From: Flammula alnicola
Lineage: Eukaryota; Basidiomycota; Agaricomycetes; Agaricales; Strophariaceae
NCBI GenBank assembly: GCA_015499995.1
Contig: JADNRV010000100.1
Span: forward strand, 1 to 64,000
Direction of reading: 5' to 3'
DNA length: 64,000 nt
Within the stretch, counting starts at the first letter, position 1. Each line of letters begins with the position of its first letter. The position numbers and the translations under genes are program-made. The notes below the pieces were generated by a model. The model was not told the origin of the DNA and did not search any database. It saw only the letters and a list, made by a program, of their open reading frames with translations. Shown here piece by piece: positions 46,770 through 58,425 of this stretch.

Positions 46770-46911
46770 ACCTTTTGATCAGCGTCACTACAGGTGCATC
46801 TATGGGTGTCTGCTTTACCCCGCTGCTCCACTGTCCTCAGTGCCTTCGGCAATATCATGTGACCTGACCTGTAGTGTGACTAGATGTCCATTCTTTAATC
46901 TAGAGACCCGC

Positions 46912-48373
46912 TGATAGGGCCGCAAACCGGCCACGCATGAATTTTGCAATATATCATCTTTTACCTATGGAATATTACCGAGACAGAGAGACTATAACGC
47001 ACCCAAGTTAGTAGTCTAAGGCCTAGCTATGCGACTACTAGCTGTCATATAACCTGTGACAATGGTAATCAGACGCGATTCAGAGCTAGCTGAGTCCATA
47101 TGATAAGCCGGGAGACAGTTAAAAGTTAGAAAACAGTGAAACATAGAACGCATAAGTCATAAACGACTAGCGAGGTGGAAACGCACTATGGAGAATAAAT
47201 TAAAAGACTTCTGGATGCTTTAGAAATAGTGCGCGGCAAATTCAGTACAATCAATGTATTGCTGAATAGCTAGCTACAAAATACTACAACTAGGAGCGCG
47301 AGACACAGCTAGTGAAAGTTAGACGCGAATGCGTCGACTACTAGCGAGCGTATCTTGTGACTTACTGAGAAATGCACGGGATGCGGACGCGTTAGTTAGA
47401 CGCACGCTCTACCCTCTACCTGGGGGACTACCAAAAGTGGTAATAGTACGAGAAAGGAAAGAAGGAACCAACATCAATGATGGCCGCAGATCCGGAATAA
47501 AGCGGCACCGCTAGCCGAGACGCACGCATGATGCGCATGGTACACGGAAGTCAGGAGCGTCTTAGTGCGCTGAAATGGGATGAATTTCCAAATCCTTGAC
47601 CGCTATCTGGTCACCTGGAATACTCAACCCTATACCCATTGCCTGCAGGCATTATTTACACGAGATAAGAATGTTTTACTCTATTTTATTCGCATACTAG
47701 AACCACACATAGCTGTAGTATAAAAGATGTACCTCTGTAGCTAGCTACCTTAAGCAATCTCTTCCCTGTTTTATTTCGAGCTAAGACGCAGTGTCTAGTA
47801 AGAAAGAAGACGAATAAAGGATCAGTTTGACTTCATAGAGTTCGTTTGAAGCCAGAGAAGGCTTAGTTAAATAAAGAGAAAGTTCTTGAGGACAAGGTCC
47901 AAGAATTTAGAAGCCAGAGTGTGCTTAGAGGCCAAGAGAGCGCCTAGAGAGTCAGAAACAGAGTCCACAGTGGGCTAGCAGATCGTTCAGAAGGTAGCGC
48001 ACAGTGCGGCCTTAGTTTCAGACCAGTTCCCAAAGCTTCAGAGCAGCTAGTGGCTTCGAAATTCGAGCTAGCAGTGTCCTAGAGAGTTCCTCTCAAATAA
48101 AAACCATAAAATCAATAAAACTGTTCATCCCTGTGATAAAACGAGGCTTGAAACTACAATAAAATGTGTGTTTGAATAATCCCTCATACCCATTTTAAAC
48201 GAACCGCGAGGCGCTGTCTACAAGTCAGCTAGCTAAATAAAACAAACACTGTGGAGTACAGCACACTACATATTTCTGAAGCTAGTAGAGCGTCGCTCGA
48301 CCTAGTTAGGATCTCGCTCCGCAGTTGTGTGTGTTGTTTAGGTCGCTGAGCGCGTAGCGGGTCTCTCACCGCA
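46912..48373 (+). mobile_element. LTR-like insertion, probable solo LTR
   Basis: A 1,462-bp CpG-rich block, sharply different from its AT-rich flanks, starts TGATAGGGCCGCAAACCGGC and ends GGTCTCTCACCGCA, fitting the TG...CA ends of an LTR. It contains a TATA-like GTATAAAAG near 47718 and AATAAA-type signals near 47812 and in 48100-48160, and no protein frame. Comparison with the paralogous segment near 14560 shows a clean interruption of host sequence, but flanks do not show a 4-6 bp duplication, so another origin is possible. No second LTR or internal region is present. Confidence 0.55.
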
Positions 48374-48543
48374 CCCTTGCTGTATAGGCTGGATGGTTAA
48401 GATATTACCAAAACACGCTCATTCTGTACACTTTATTGATATATTGACTAGTATCTCAATAGTTACTAATGATAGTGTCTTTATTAAACTGTGCATTCCT
48501 TGTTATCTTGCATAGTTTCCTCTAGTCCTTAGTAGTCTTGTCT

Positions 48544-48861
48544 AGGCAATGGCATGGGTTCGGGTAACCCGCACGGGTTAACGGGTAGGGTATGGCATGG
48601 GTAGGGTACAAGTTAATTTTCTCCTACCCGTGAGCTTTCGATCAAGCCCTGGAACGTCCCAAACGGATAAGTTTTGGGTCACGTACTGTCAAAATGATTA
48701 AATACAATCATTTTGAGTGTATCTCCCTCAAAACTTGTCCGATTTCGATGTTTTAGGGCTTGTTTTGATGGGTAAACCCATGGGGTTACAGGTAGGGTTT
48801 TCTACGGGTAGGGTATGGGTTGCTGGGGTGATACCCACGGGTTTACCTGTGCTATTGCCTA
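48544..48861. mobile_element. 318-bp MITE with exact 8-bp duplication (TAGGCAATGGCATGGGT ends)
   Basis: The ends TAGGCAATGGCATGGGTT and, inverted, TAGGCAATAGCACAGGT are flanked by GTCTTGTC on both sides (48536-48543 and 48862-48869). CpG-containing GGGTAACCCGCACGGGT motifs lie subterminally. Related copies with fewer CpGs are at 33298-33605 and 50052-50277. No coding capacity. Confidence 0.88.
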
Positions 48862-49104
48862 GTCTTGTCATTGTAATGTCCAGACTTGTAACATTTAGAC
48901 TACAGTGTAAGCTTTACTAAGTGCTAAAAATGGCTCAGGTAAGGAGAATAGTAGTTTGTTCAGAGCTAGCCACTCACGGTCTCTTCACTGCACAACCTAA
49001 TTATTAGATTGAATTAAAGCAACCTAATAATCACCCAAGGACAGATTGAAATCTAGTTTTCAGCCTGTCCTTGGTTGCTTGGCAATCTAAGCCACTCCCA
49101 CAGT

Positions 49105-49625
49105 GCTCTAACTGAGACTGAGACCAGTTAGTCTTTGTTTCCAGACCCACAATAACCTAACCTAACTGCAAATAACCATCTATAACTGGTTAGTTGCAGT
49201 TAGTAACTGGTTAAGACTGAAAACATTAAAAACTGGTTATAACCAGTAGTAACTGCATATTTATGACTTAGTATAATTTATTGTCCTTCATTTAAACTTC
49301 AAATCCACCCTGAGAATGTTAATTTGGTAAAGAATTGACTGAGTTATGATTTTATTACATGCAATCTACTCTTTTGACTGATATTTTCTGGTTTTAACCA
49401 TAACTCAGTCAGTTTTTAACCCAAAATTATGCTTAGGCTTGTTGTAACAGGAAAAATAAGGGCTACAAATATAACTGGTCCTAACCAGTTACTAACCAGC
49501 CCTATAACCAGCCCTATAACTGCTTAGTCAGTTCTCAAAAACTGTTAACCACTAACTGTGGTCCAGTTATTTGCAGTTAAGGTCTGGTTAGGTCTCGGTT
49601 AATTTCTGGTTAATTAACTAGACCT
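49105..49625. mobile_element. Inverted-repeat element rich in AACTGGTTA motifs
   Basis: The left part (AACCTAACCTAACTGCAAAT) is mirrored by TTTGCAGTTAAGGTCTGGTT on the right, and AACTGGTTA/TAACCAGTT motifs repeat in opposite orientation in the two halves. The centre contains an inverted pair GACTGAGTTATG / CATAACTCAGTC at 49336-49412, which resembles the inner part of the MULE terminal repeats. Exact ends and a duplication could not be fixed. Confidence 0.5.
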
Positions 49626-50051
49626 TCAAACACTACATAGGGGAAATATCTTATATTACAGTAAAGGTGGGGGTGAATAGAGGGATACTATTCATTTGAT
49701 ATTGCAACATACAGAGCTAGGATTGGCTTGACATGTTGAGAGTGGACACATGCATGATGATCCCTAGTGAGAATGGGTTCTGGGCTGAGCTGGTTGGATC
49801 TGGGCAAATCCACAATGTTCTGAACTCCTAGATGGAATTGGCTGTGGCCAGCCAATTTCCCCCCTTTCTACGTGGATCTGGGTTAGTTTGTGTGGTCAAA
49901 TACCATCATTAGCCATATATTTCTGGTCAGAACTATGATTCTGGGTGATTCTGGCTCAATCCAGTTATTTCTTTATGATATAAAATTATTTCTTATTCTG
50001 TATCTATCTGTTCATATCTGGGTACATATAGGTACTGGTAAACACAGCAGA

Positions 50052-50277
50052 TTTCGATCAAGCCCTGGAACATCCAAAATGGATGAGTTTTGGGTCACAT
50101 ATGGTCAAAATGATTAAATACAATCATTTTGAGTGTATCACCCTCAAAACTTGTCTGATTTTGACATTTTAGGGCTTGTTTTGATGGGTAAAACTGTGGG
50201 GTTACAGGTAGGGTTGTTCTACAAGTAGCGTGCAGGTTTCTGAGGTGATACCCATGGTTTACCCATGCCATTGCCTA
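50052..50277. mobile_element. Left-truncated copy of the 48544-48861 MITE
   Basis: TTTCGATCAAGCCCTGGAAC through the right terminus CATGCCATTGCCTA at 50277 aligns throughout with the MITE at 48544, with CpG positions mostly replaced by TG or CA. The left end is absent. Confidence 0.75.
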
Positions 50278-51623
50278 TTTATACAAATCTCACATTAAGT
50301 AGGAGATCTGTTAGCATATGTAATGTTGTTAGAACAGATTCAGTTTATACAAAAGAAGGAATACTCACCTTTAATTTTCCTCCTATATAGCCAAGCCTCA
50401 AGCAGTGTTTAAGAGTGTACCTGCTATGTTGATCCACATTGGTAACCTAGTAAAGTGCAATATCAAAGCAACATATAGAGAAGGGAATCGAAAATAACTT
50501 ACTTTGATATTAAGAAGGGCTTCCAAATGGCTTAATTCTGATGAATGAAGCTGTCAGGAGCAAATATATGCACTAAAATCAATGGGTATGCACATCACCA
50601 GGTGCTTAGTGATGTATACAGTATATTTTACCCAGAAACTTGAACTGGAGGCAATTTTCCTGTGAGACAAGGAGTCGACCTGAGATTAGGACAACCTGTA
50701 GACTGTAGCTAGACTGACATTTCATGTACCATGATTCCATAGAACATTCTGAAACTTGTGCAACCATGGTCTACATCTCATCTATGCTCCTTATCCTAAA
50801 CTGATTGCTTGACAATGAGCCAGAATGTAAGAATGTTGTTGTTGCACAAGAATGATGCAGAAGGGAGGTGGAACATGATATCAGATGACAGCAGTGAAAG
50901 TGCAGCAAGATGGTAGAGGTAGGGAAGAAAGAGGTGAAAGAAGATTGAATTGGAGAGCTTGATGTGGTAAACATTCCATCAGAGAATGAATTGTAATTGC
51001 CAGTATCAAAACTGGGGCAAAGGCAAAACCATGACATATTCGACCCCATCTATTTTAACACTCAACTGCTCAAATATCAGAAGTCCAGATATGCACTGAT
51101 AGGAAACGGATAGGACCAGTCCTGCCCAGATATCGTCCACCTCTCCCAGAAAAGCCCGGAACTGGTTTTCACTGGGAACATTGATCATGAGAGGTGATTT
51201 TTGCAGGCTTTACTGAAATTTAGACTCAAACCCAGTCTACTTGGAGACGAAGGGACAAATATCTATGGCTCTGTATAAATTAGTAAAAATTGATGACAAG
51301 TATTTTTTCCCAACTCAATTGAGACTGTGTGATCGCCGGATATTTTCCTCCTGCAGGCTGTGCTGAAATGGGTTGGCACAGCCACAATCTTCCCAAGCGT
51401 TGAGACTAACTGAAATTTGTCAGCCACCTGTTTGGACATGTGGACAGGCAGACAATGAACTCGAAATATGGAACTTTCTGAAAATATGGAGTTCTGGGTT
51501 TCTGTATATTCTGAAACTATTCTCTATCTGTTGTGGTGTGAAGATACAAAGGAGGGCCATTTCAATAGTGGTGAGTCTGAGTTTGAATTACTGAGGAATT
51601 GCCAGACCCCATTGTTACCTTTC
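50278..51623. other. Gene-free stretch
   Basis: No gene is supported. Composition becomes gradually less AT-rich towards the retroelement. Open frames at 50771-51049 and 51006-51188 (minus) lack motifs. Confidence 0.4.
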
Positions 51624-51993
51624 CAGCTACATGCAAAACCCTAGGCTTATTTCGAAATCTCATGACATGTGCCCATGTTTGTGTAACTGCTTTCAGTAGC
51701 ACGAGAGGTCACGCCCTGTGATGAAGTCCTCTTTTCAGTTTTCCTGCCAAAGTACTGGGTTCCCAAAGAAGAAAAAGAGGCGGGAAAGGGGAGATTTGTA
51801 AGCAATATGGCCCAGACTTCCATGCACTACACTGCAAGAGGTCCACATTGCGTCATTGATTGTGTGCAGCTGCTGTTTGCACACCACTCCACTCAAACAA
51901 TGACAAATTCAGGCTACCAAAAGTGGTTGTTTACACAAACATGGGCACATGTCATGAGATTTCAAAATGAGCCTAGGGTTTTACATGTAGCTG
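51624..51993. mobile_element. 370-bp inverted-repeat element with about 65-bp TIRs
   Basis: 51624-51690 (CAGCTACATGCAAAACCCTA ... CATGACATGTGCCCATGTTT GTGTAA) is repeated inverted at 51925-51993 with few differences. Ends are CAGCTACATG / CATGTAGCTG. No clear duplication is visible. It lies 23 bp left of the retroelement's terminal repeat. No coding capacity. Confidence 0.75.
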
Positions 51994-52016
51994 TCATTGG
52001 ACTTGGGTAAATTTCC

Positions 52017-52125
52017 TTTACAGCTGATTCCGAAAACTATGTCAGTGTTGGTTTTTTTTGTGTCCATCCATCAGCAATATAAGATATTCAGGCACTGCCG
52101 CACTGACCGAAATGGTAAGGCGGTC
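52017..52125 (+). repeat. Left inverted terminal repeat of the retroelement
   Basis: It pairs with 58906-59000. An 8-9 bp duplication (GCACTGCCGCACTG) makes it slightly longer than its partner. A T8 run follows GTCAGTGTTGG. Confidence 0.85.
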
Positions 52126-52685
52126 ACAATGCACCTTGATTTGGAGCATACCACCACCGCGTGCAAACCACGTGCAAGTCACACTTGAATCCCGCTTTCA
52201 ACTTATTCTTCCACTTTCTATTGTCCTTTCTGAGATGTTTCCTCATAAGAATAACAACCCGCCTCCCTATAATAATTCTATACTCCTCAGTCAGGCTGAA
52301 TTTGTATTTGTGGATGATCCTTCACCTTCTCCTTCTCTCAGCGCAGCTACTCGACAATTGTGACATGTGACTCCTCCACAGCAGGCGCTCCATTCTCGAA
52401 TTCCGCGATGAGCAAGCGCGAGGTACGAGCGCAAGCTCATAATCGGATAAGATAACGTCAGGGCGTCAGAATCAGTCCCCTTCGGGTTTGTACATCATAA
52501 GTACAAACACGCATATTAATCTCTCGACAGGGAGCACTTCTCCCCATCGCTCAGGATCTGACTCTGACGCGAAAAAAGGGTTTTCACAGCTCTCAGTGAT
52601 TTTTTTCGAGGTCTAACCATCCAGAACAAGTCCCTCCCAACTTCCTCCACACAACCCTGCCTTTTCCCGTTTTTTCGCCGACACA

Positions 52686-54056
52686 ATGACCGACAATGCC
52701 GTTACTGTTCCCGGTGGGGCGGCTCCAGAGTTACTTAAATCTCTACCCTTGATCTCTAAGCTTCAAAAGAACAAAGAAATCGAGGCCAAGAACGCCGAGA
52801 GAGCTCTGAAGACTCTTAATCACACGCAAGACAAAGTAACTTTCCCGGACCCTGGCTCCGAAGTTGTGTCTCTTGTCACCCTAGACCCGGCAGATCTGGA
52901 CCGCTTCAGGGTCCCCTCCTTCGCTCTGGCTTTCCGCGATTTCATTTACGCTAGCCTAGCCAAATAGATCACTGATGAAGACATCAAAGACAAAGAGGAT
53001 GTCAAGAACAAACGTAAGGCTGTTGACGAACCAAAACTAACTCCGGATGAAGCTCGGATTGCAAAGCGGCGCTGCATGAACGGCAAGAAAATGGTTCCCT
53101 GGATTGTGGGAGAGCCGTGGCAGGCCAGCTTCCCCCAGAGTCTATTTGACACAGAAGCCTGTGTTATGGTTCTGCTTTCCTTCTTTCTCAACGAAAACTT
53201 ACAGATTTTGAACGTCGAGGCTTCCACGCTCCCCACAGTCAAAACCAATCCTAACCCCGGAGAGACCAAGGGCATCTCGATCCTTGACATCGAGAAGCTC
53301 TCGGCACGGTTTGGCAAGGAACTGACCCTGGACTGCAGCCAATGGACTGAAGCTGCGGGCAACATGTACCTGTTCCAGAAGGAACGGGACGAGCCCAACA
53401 CGCAGGAGGCACACAGCGAATGGTATAACCTACATTTCGGTTTTTATCACTCCCAGACTACGAAAGTCAAACTGTACGACGCGTGGAAAGCTGACGAGCT
53501 GAAATTCCGTCAGGAGCATTGGGCTAACTACGGAGAATTCACGGGATCTCGATATGATCAAGCCTTCGCTCTATCCGAGAAACAGCACATCATGATGGCC
53601 GAAATCCGCGACATGATGGCAACCAACAAATCTCCTTCCGGTCGTGACAACGGAAACTTTCCCAAGTCCAACCCCAACTCGAAGTACCCCCCTCGTTCCC
53701 GTTTCTCTGACCGCCCACCTTCTTCGTCCTCTTCGTCCTTTCCATCCGGCAGCAACAGGTCCCCCTCTTTGCCTGCTGACTGCCTCATCTGCGGCGAAAG
53801 AGGCCACGACTCTCGCATCCACAACGGTAGCACCGCGACTGTTAAATTCAAGGACGGCAAACCAGCATGGGCCAAGTATTCCAACCGCACGCTCGTCACC
53901 CCCAACAACCAGGTCCTATGCATCAATTGGAACGTTAGAGGTAGCAACTCAGTCTGCGCCCATGGCAAGGAAGAGCGCGCCCACATCTGCTCCTTCTGCG
54001 GCAGCAAAGACCACCACGCCCTCTCTTGGACCTGCCGCCCTCCACCACCCAATTGA
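52686..54056 (+). pseudogene. Gag-like protein with zinc knuckles; internal TAG
   Basis: Starts MTDNAVTVPGGAAPELLKSL after a TTTTTCGCCGACACA leader and would give about 456 residues. It is charged, with a Ser/Pro/Arg-rich linker (residues about 315-365) and two Cys/His clusters: CLICGERGHDSRIH (CX2CX4HX4H, His in place of the usual last Cys) and CSFCGSKDHHALSWTC. Such proteins precede RT in basidiomycete DIRS/Ngaro-type elements, where they presumably package RNA (family inference). A TAG after IYASLAK (52965-52967) interrupts the frame. The RT frame overlaps its end in the +1 phase. Confidence 0.8.
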
Positions 54057-56193
54057 CCTCTTTCTCGCCACGGCTCGCCCTCCTCGACTTTCATACGTAG
54101 ATTTTTCTCCTTCGATTATCCCTTGCCTTCCTTTCAGCTACTCGTCACCCGAAGAATCCTTCATTTTCGATAGTATTATCCATCCTTATAATTCAGACGC
54201 TTTCGAATTTCTGCTACGCAAACACGGTCTCTTATCTAGTTATCCCCTTCTTCCTCATAACCTACGTTTCGGTTTCCCTTTGGGGCACATGCCCCCACTT
54301 TTACATACCGTTATACTTCCCAATAACCCTTCAACAACCTCGCACATGGACGAGATCGACGAGTACCTGCGCAAGGAAGTTCTGGCCGGCAGAATGTCTG
54401 GTCCTTTCTCTCGTGAGGAGACCGAACTCATTCTGCGCGGACCCTTCCAATCTTCTCTGCTTATCGTGTCGGTCCAATCGCAACAACCAAACACCCCCGA
54501 CAAGATCCGGATATGCAGCCACCTCTCCAAAGCCACCAAAGCACATGCATCTGTCAACTCCCACATCCGCAAGGACGAATTCCCGACAAGATTTGACACA
54601 GCGTCCAAGGTTGCTGAAATCGTGAGTTCTCATTTCATGTATCTCCTTTGCCCCACACATTCTATTGCCTTTTACGCGCCCCTTTGCGTTTTGTGCGTGG
54701 GGTCGCCTTCTTCTACTCGCCGTTCATGCAGCTTGGGGTATTTGCGCCATGCGCGTTACCCAGGACATTCGGTGTCCTCTACTTCCGCACGCCGAGTGCG
54801 TTGATCTACATTCCGCACGGCGAGTGCGTTGACTATCCACTCTGCACGTCGAGTGCATTGACCATCTACTCCGCACGCCGAGTGTGTCGACTACTGCGCG
54901 CGAGCGTTTGAATATTCTTTGCATCTGCCTTTTCTACCCGCTCTATGGTACATGACCAAGCAAATTCTTATGATCTTCCTATGCTACACTACAGATAGCT
55001 ATGGCACCTCCGGGCACGCAGGCCTGCACTCTCGACATCAAGAAGTTTCACAGGACCTGCCCCGTATTGCCTTCCCACAAACCTTGGATCGTCGTCCAAG
55101 GTTTTCCCGGGCGTTTCTTTATCAACCATGCACACCCTTTCAGCGCAGCGTGTGCGAGCAGCAACGCTGGGATGATCGCGAACGCAGTGGTCGATATCTG
55201 GGATGCAGAAGGGGTGCACCCGGTGCCCAAGTATGAAGACGACTTGAAAGCCTTCAGGTTTCCTACGCCCGATGGCCCTTTCGTGGATGGGACTACCGCT
55301 ATGACTATGACCGCACCGAAATGCTCCGACGCGTCGCCTCTCTCAATGTTCCTTGGCATGAGGAGAAGGGCGACGAGTCCTTCACCTTCATTACAACCTT
55401 CATCGGTTTCCTCTGGGACATCCCACAGAAGCTAGTCAGCCTTCCGGAGGCGAAACGTCTGAAGTTTGAAGAACGGGTCCGGCGCTTCCTCGCAAGCTTC
55501 AGCAACCAACCTTGCAAGCTGCTAGACGTCGAAAAGATCCACGGCTCCTTGTGCCATGTCGCATTCGTCTACCTTGACGGTCGCTCCCACCTTCCCTCCC
55601 TTTCTAACTTTGCTTCAACCTTTCACAATGATGAATACCAAACACGACGCCCTCCCCACTCCATGATCACCGATTTGAAGTGGTGGCTCGAAAGGCTCTC
55701 ACAACCAGGCGTCTCGCGAACTCTCCGCTCAAGAGGGCCTCTTTTGGATCTCGGGCTCTATGTCGACGCCTCAACCTCCTGGGGTATCGGAATAGTTATC
55801 GGCGACGAGTGGGTGGCATTCCGCCTCTCATCTTCGTGGAAAATCCCAGGGCGTGACATTTGTTGGCTCGAGACGGTTGCCGTCGAACTCCTCATCTACT
55901 TCCTTGAGTGCAGAGGCATCCATGACTGCCACCTGCTCATACACTCCGACAACCAGGGTACCATCGGCGCACTCGACAAAGGACGCAGCGGTAACACACA
56001 CATCAACCTAGCCGTTCGACGCACTCACCTGGTTCTCTTGGACCTCTCTATCCTCACCCAAACGGTTTATATTGAGTCTCACGCTAATCCAGCGGACCCT
56101 ATCTCGCGCGGAGAACCAGGGCCCGCTGGAAAGCAGCTTTTTCCCTCCTTCGAGCTCCCTGAAGAGCTCCGTAGCTGCTTCATTGATGTCTAG
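54054..56193 (+). pseudogene. Reverse transcriptase-RNase H of the retroelement
   Basis: Exon 1 (to 54621) encodes the region before the RT core (IDEYLRKEVLAGRMSGPFSR). A 373-bp GTGAGT...CTACAG intron (54622-54994) contains a minisatellite. Exon 2 gives the RT core: GTQACTLDIKKFHRTCPVLP and the catalytic YxDD as KYEDDLKAF. A one-base frameshift between about 55250 and 55300 separates this from YDYDRTEMLRRVASLNVPWH, GFLWDIPQKLVSLPEAKRLK and RNase H: D in LGLYVDASTSWGIG, E in CWLETVAVE, D in LIHSDNQGTIGAL and D in HANPADPISRGE, ending at 56193. No start codon is obvious upstream, so it may be made by frameshifting or reinitiation after gag. The frameshift makes this copy defective. Confidence 0.82.
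54785..54897. repeat. Four-unit hairpin minisatellite inside the RT intron
   Basis: Four 28-29 bp units start at 54785, 54813, 54842 and 54871, each with a CCGCACGCCGAGTGCG-like core that can fold (CGCAC / GTGCG around a 5-nt loop) and a GTTGAYYATCYACT-like spacer. Confidence 0.85.
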
Positions 56194-56504
56194 AATCATC
56201 TTCCCTTTTAAACCGGCGACACGTGTCGTCGAGAAGTCTGTGGGTGGGGCAGGGTCTTCGGACTCTGTCCCTCCGCGCCCCACACGTCTTCGAAACCCTT
56301 TTCATCCTTATAAACGACCCACTCCGACTCCAGCTACCACCTTGTCTACACTTCATGCTCCTGCTCTGTCTCCCGCGACAGCTCTTATCACAACATCGAC
56401 ACCGCAATCCCGAATCTACGAAAACGCCGACCCTACTCCACTTATCTCTCGCACGCTTCAATCGCCATCCCGCTTGCTCGACTCGTCTTCACGTCACATA
56501 TGAC

Positions 56505-57766
56505 CACGGAAACCTCAGAGTGGCCGTCTCATCCAGTCAAACCCACTACGACCTCACGTCGCTGCCGCCGACCGCTTATTCTCGTGGGATACGCTGTTCG
56601 GCATCCGTCATCGCCAGCATCTCACAACACTTCTTCCCCAACCACTCGTCGACGAAGCCCTGATGTCTATCAGAGGGGCCCTTGCACCAAACACTAAAGG
56701 AACATATGGCGCAGGTCCGATGCGCTTCACTCAGTTCTGCGACGAATGGGGTATTGACGAAGAAGCGCGGATGCCCGCATCCTATGCCCTCCTTTGCGCA
56801 TTCATCGGCACGCACAAGGGGAAGCAGTCCGGACGCATGATCAAGTCGTGGATGTCGGGCATTCGGTCCTGGCATCTAGTCAACCATGCCACCTGGTCCG
56901 GCGACGATGATTGGGTTCACATGGCCCGCGTGTCGGCCAACAAGGAAGGCACTAAACACAAACGGGCACTCCGCGCCCCCGTCTCCATCGAACATCTCTC
57001 GGCCCTACGTAGGGCTATCAACCTCTCCGACTCCTTCCATGCTGCGGTATGGGCCGTCGCCCTCTGCACATTCTTCGGATGCCGTCGTCTGGGCGAGACA
57101 ACGGTTGCCGTTGGCGCAGATTTCGACGGGAAGTACCATGTACTTCGCTCTGCTCCGTACGCCGCTACACCCTATTTACCCTAACACCCATTCTAACCTT
57201 TATCTAGTGTCCAATTCCGTCAACATCGCGACGGCTCTCGCTCTGCCAGCTTCCGCATACCGTGGACCAAGACGACGAAGGAAGAGGGTGCCACTGTTAT
57301 CATTACCGCACGAAACGACACTCTCTGCCCCGTTACGGCCATCCGAAACCATCTCGACACCAATGCCTCCATTCCCCACTCGTCCGCCCTCTTCGCTTAC
57401 ACATCCACCTCCAGACAACCCAAAAACCTTCTCAAGCACGAGTTCCTTGGCTTCGTTATGGGCATCTGGTCATTGGCCTGCCTAGCCCATGTCCTCGGCC
57501 ACAGCTTTCGCATTGGTGGCGCGGTCGAACTCCTCCTCGCAGGAGTTCCACCCGAAATCGTTGCGGCTACAGGTGGCTGGACTTCCCTCGCGTTTCTCCT
57601 CTACTGGCGCCACATGGAAGAGATTCTTCCCATGAGCACCTCAAAAGCATACAATAAATCCCACATCGACAACCTGGCATCAATTTTCGAACAGTTCCGT
57701 ATCAATCATAACATACCTTCCGCTCTCATCGCTCTCACTGCCTCAGAAGACAGCCTTACATTGTAA
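56505..57766 (+). CDS. Tyrosine recombinase (integrase) of the retroelement
   Basis: The frame is open from about 56505. The first good ATG is 56663 (MSIRGALAPNTKGTYGAGPM). A 75-bp intron (57133-57207, GTACCA...CTAACC...CTAG) joins it in phase to the C-terminal part. Catalytic residues of the phage-integrase-like fold are visible: R in FFGCRRLGETT, H-x-x-R in GHSFRIGGA, W in ATGGWTS and the nucleophile Y in LLYWRHMEE. The N-terminal half (TQFCDEWGIDEEARMPASYA LL) is the SAM-like core-binding domain. It cuts and rejoins DNA through a 3'-phosphotyrosine link, inserting the circular cDNA (family knowledge). No stop or frameshift is seen, so this is the only apparently intact protein of the element. 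Confidence 0.85.
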
Positions 57767-58028
57767 AATAGTCTCATTGCATATCCCTGTTAACCTAGAA
57801 TGTTACGACATGACTGCCGCTCTCGCCACTGCCTCTGATGGCAATTCTGCATTATAGCTTATTATTTCATCGCTCTGCATTGCTCTACATACCTCATTAG
57901 CTTTAAATTCTGCTGAATTATCTTTATACTGCTCACTGCACCTGCCTTACCATAGCCTGCTATCATGTAACCTACCTGGCATATCATTAACCTGAAATAA
58001 CCTGAAATTCTGTCACATATACTGCAAA

Positions 58029-58425
58029 CAAGGGGTGTGCACCGGCAATTGCCGGCATACAGCCTAGGGAGGGGGGGGGTCCCGTCATGGCTTATCCAAA
58101 TAAAAATTTGAAGTACATTTTTGGCAGAATAACACATCTAGAGGGTTCCTGCAAAGTATTATACACTGTTTCCATGAATTTACGGCCCACATGAGCTGCC
58201 TGTGGCTCAACAGCAAGAATGTGTCCAGATTTGGACACATTATGTCAGCAGTCAGATCGGCCCGAACACGGTTAGGTAGCAGATCAGTCTTAGTTAGGAA
58301 GGTCTGATCAGGCACGTGACAACTTATTTCCTTTTCTGGAATGGCTAAGGGGGGGGGAGGGTTAACAAACCCTTATCCAAATAAAAGTACCTCGTATATC
58401 TGGAAAAAAATTTGCATACCCCTTG
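58029..58425. mobile_element. 397-bp hAT-like MITE nested in the retroelement
   Basis: The ends CAAGGGGTGTGCA and, inverted, CAAGGGGTATGCA are flanked by exact ACTGCAAA duplications (58021-58028 and 58426-58433). Subterminal (G)9 runs and CTTATCCAAATAAAA blocks occur in direct orientation in the two halves. It lies in the untranslated 3' part of the retroelement and so inserted after it. Confidence 0.85.

Larger units (their letters stand above)
46770..48990. repeat. Second copy of the 14360-14760 segment, split by two insertions
   Basis: 46770-46911 matches 14400-14560 (GATCAGYGTYRCTACAGGYG, GCAATATCATG, TTCTTTAATCTARAGACC). The match resumes at 48374 (CCYTYRCTGYATAGGC) and again after 48862 (TTTACTAAGTGCTAAAAAT, GAGAATAGTAGT, GGTCTCTTCACTG). 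The interruptions are the LTR-like insertion 46912-48373 and the MITE 48544-48861, so the copy at 14.4 kb serves as an empty-site control for both. Confidence 0.7.
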
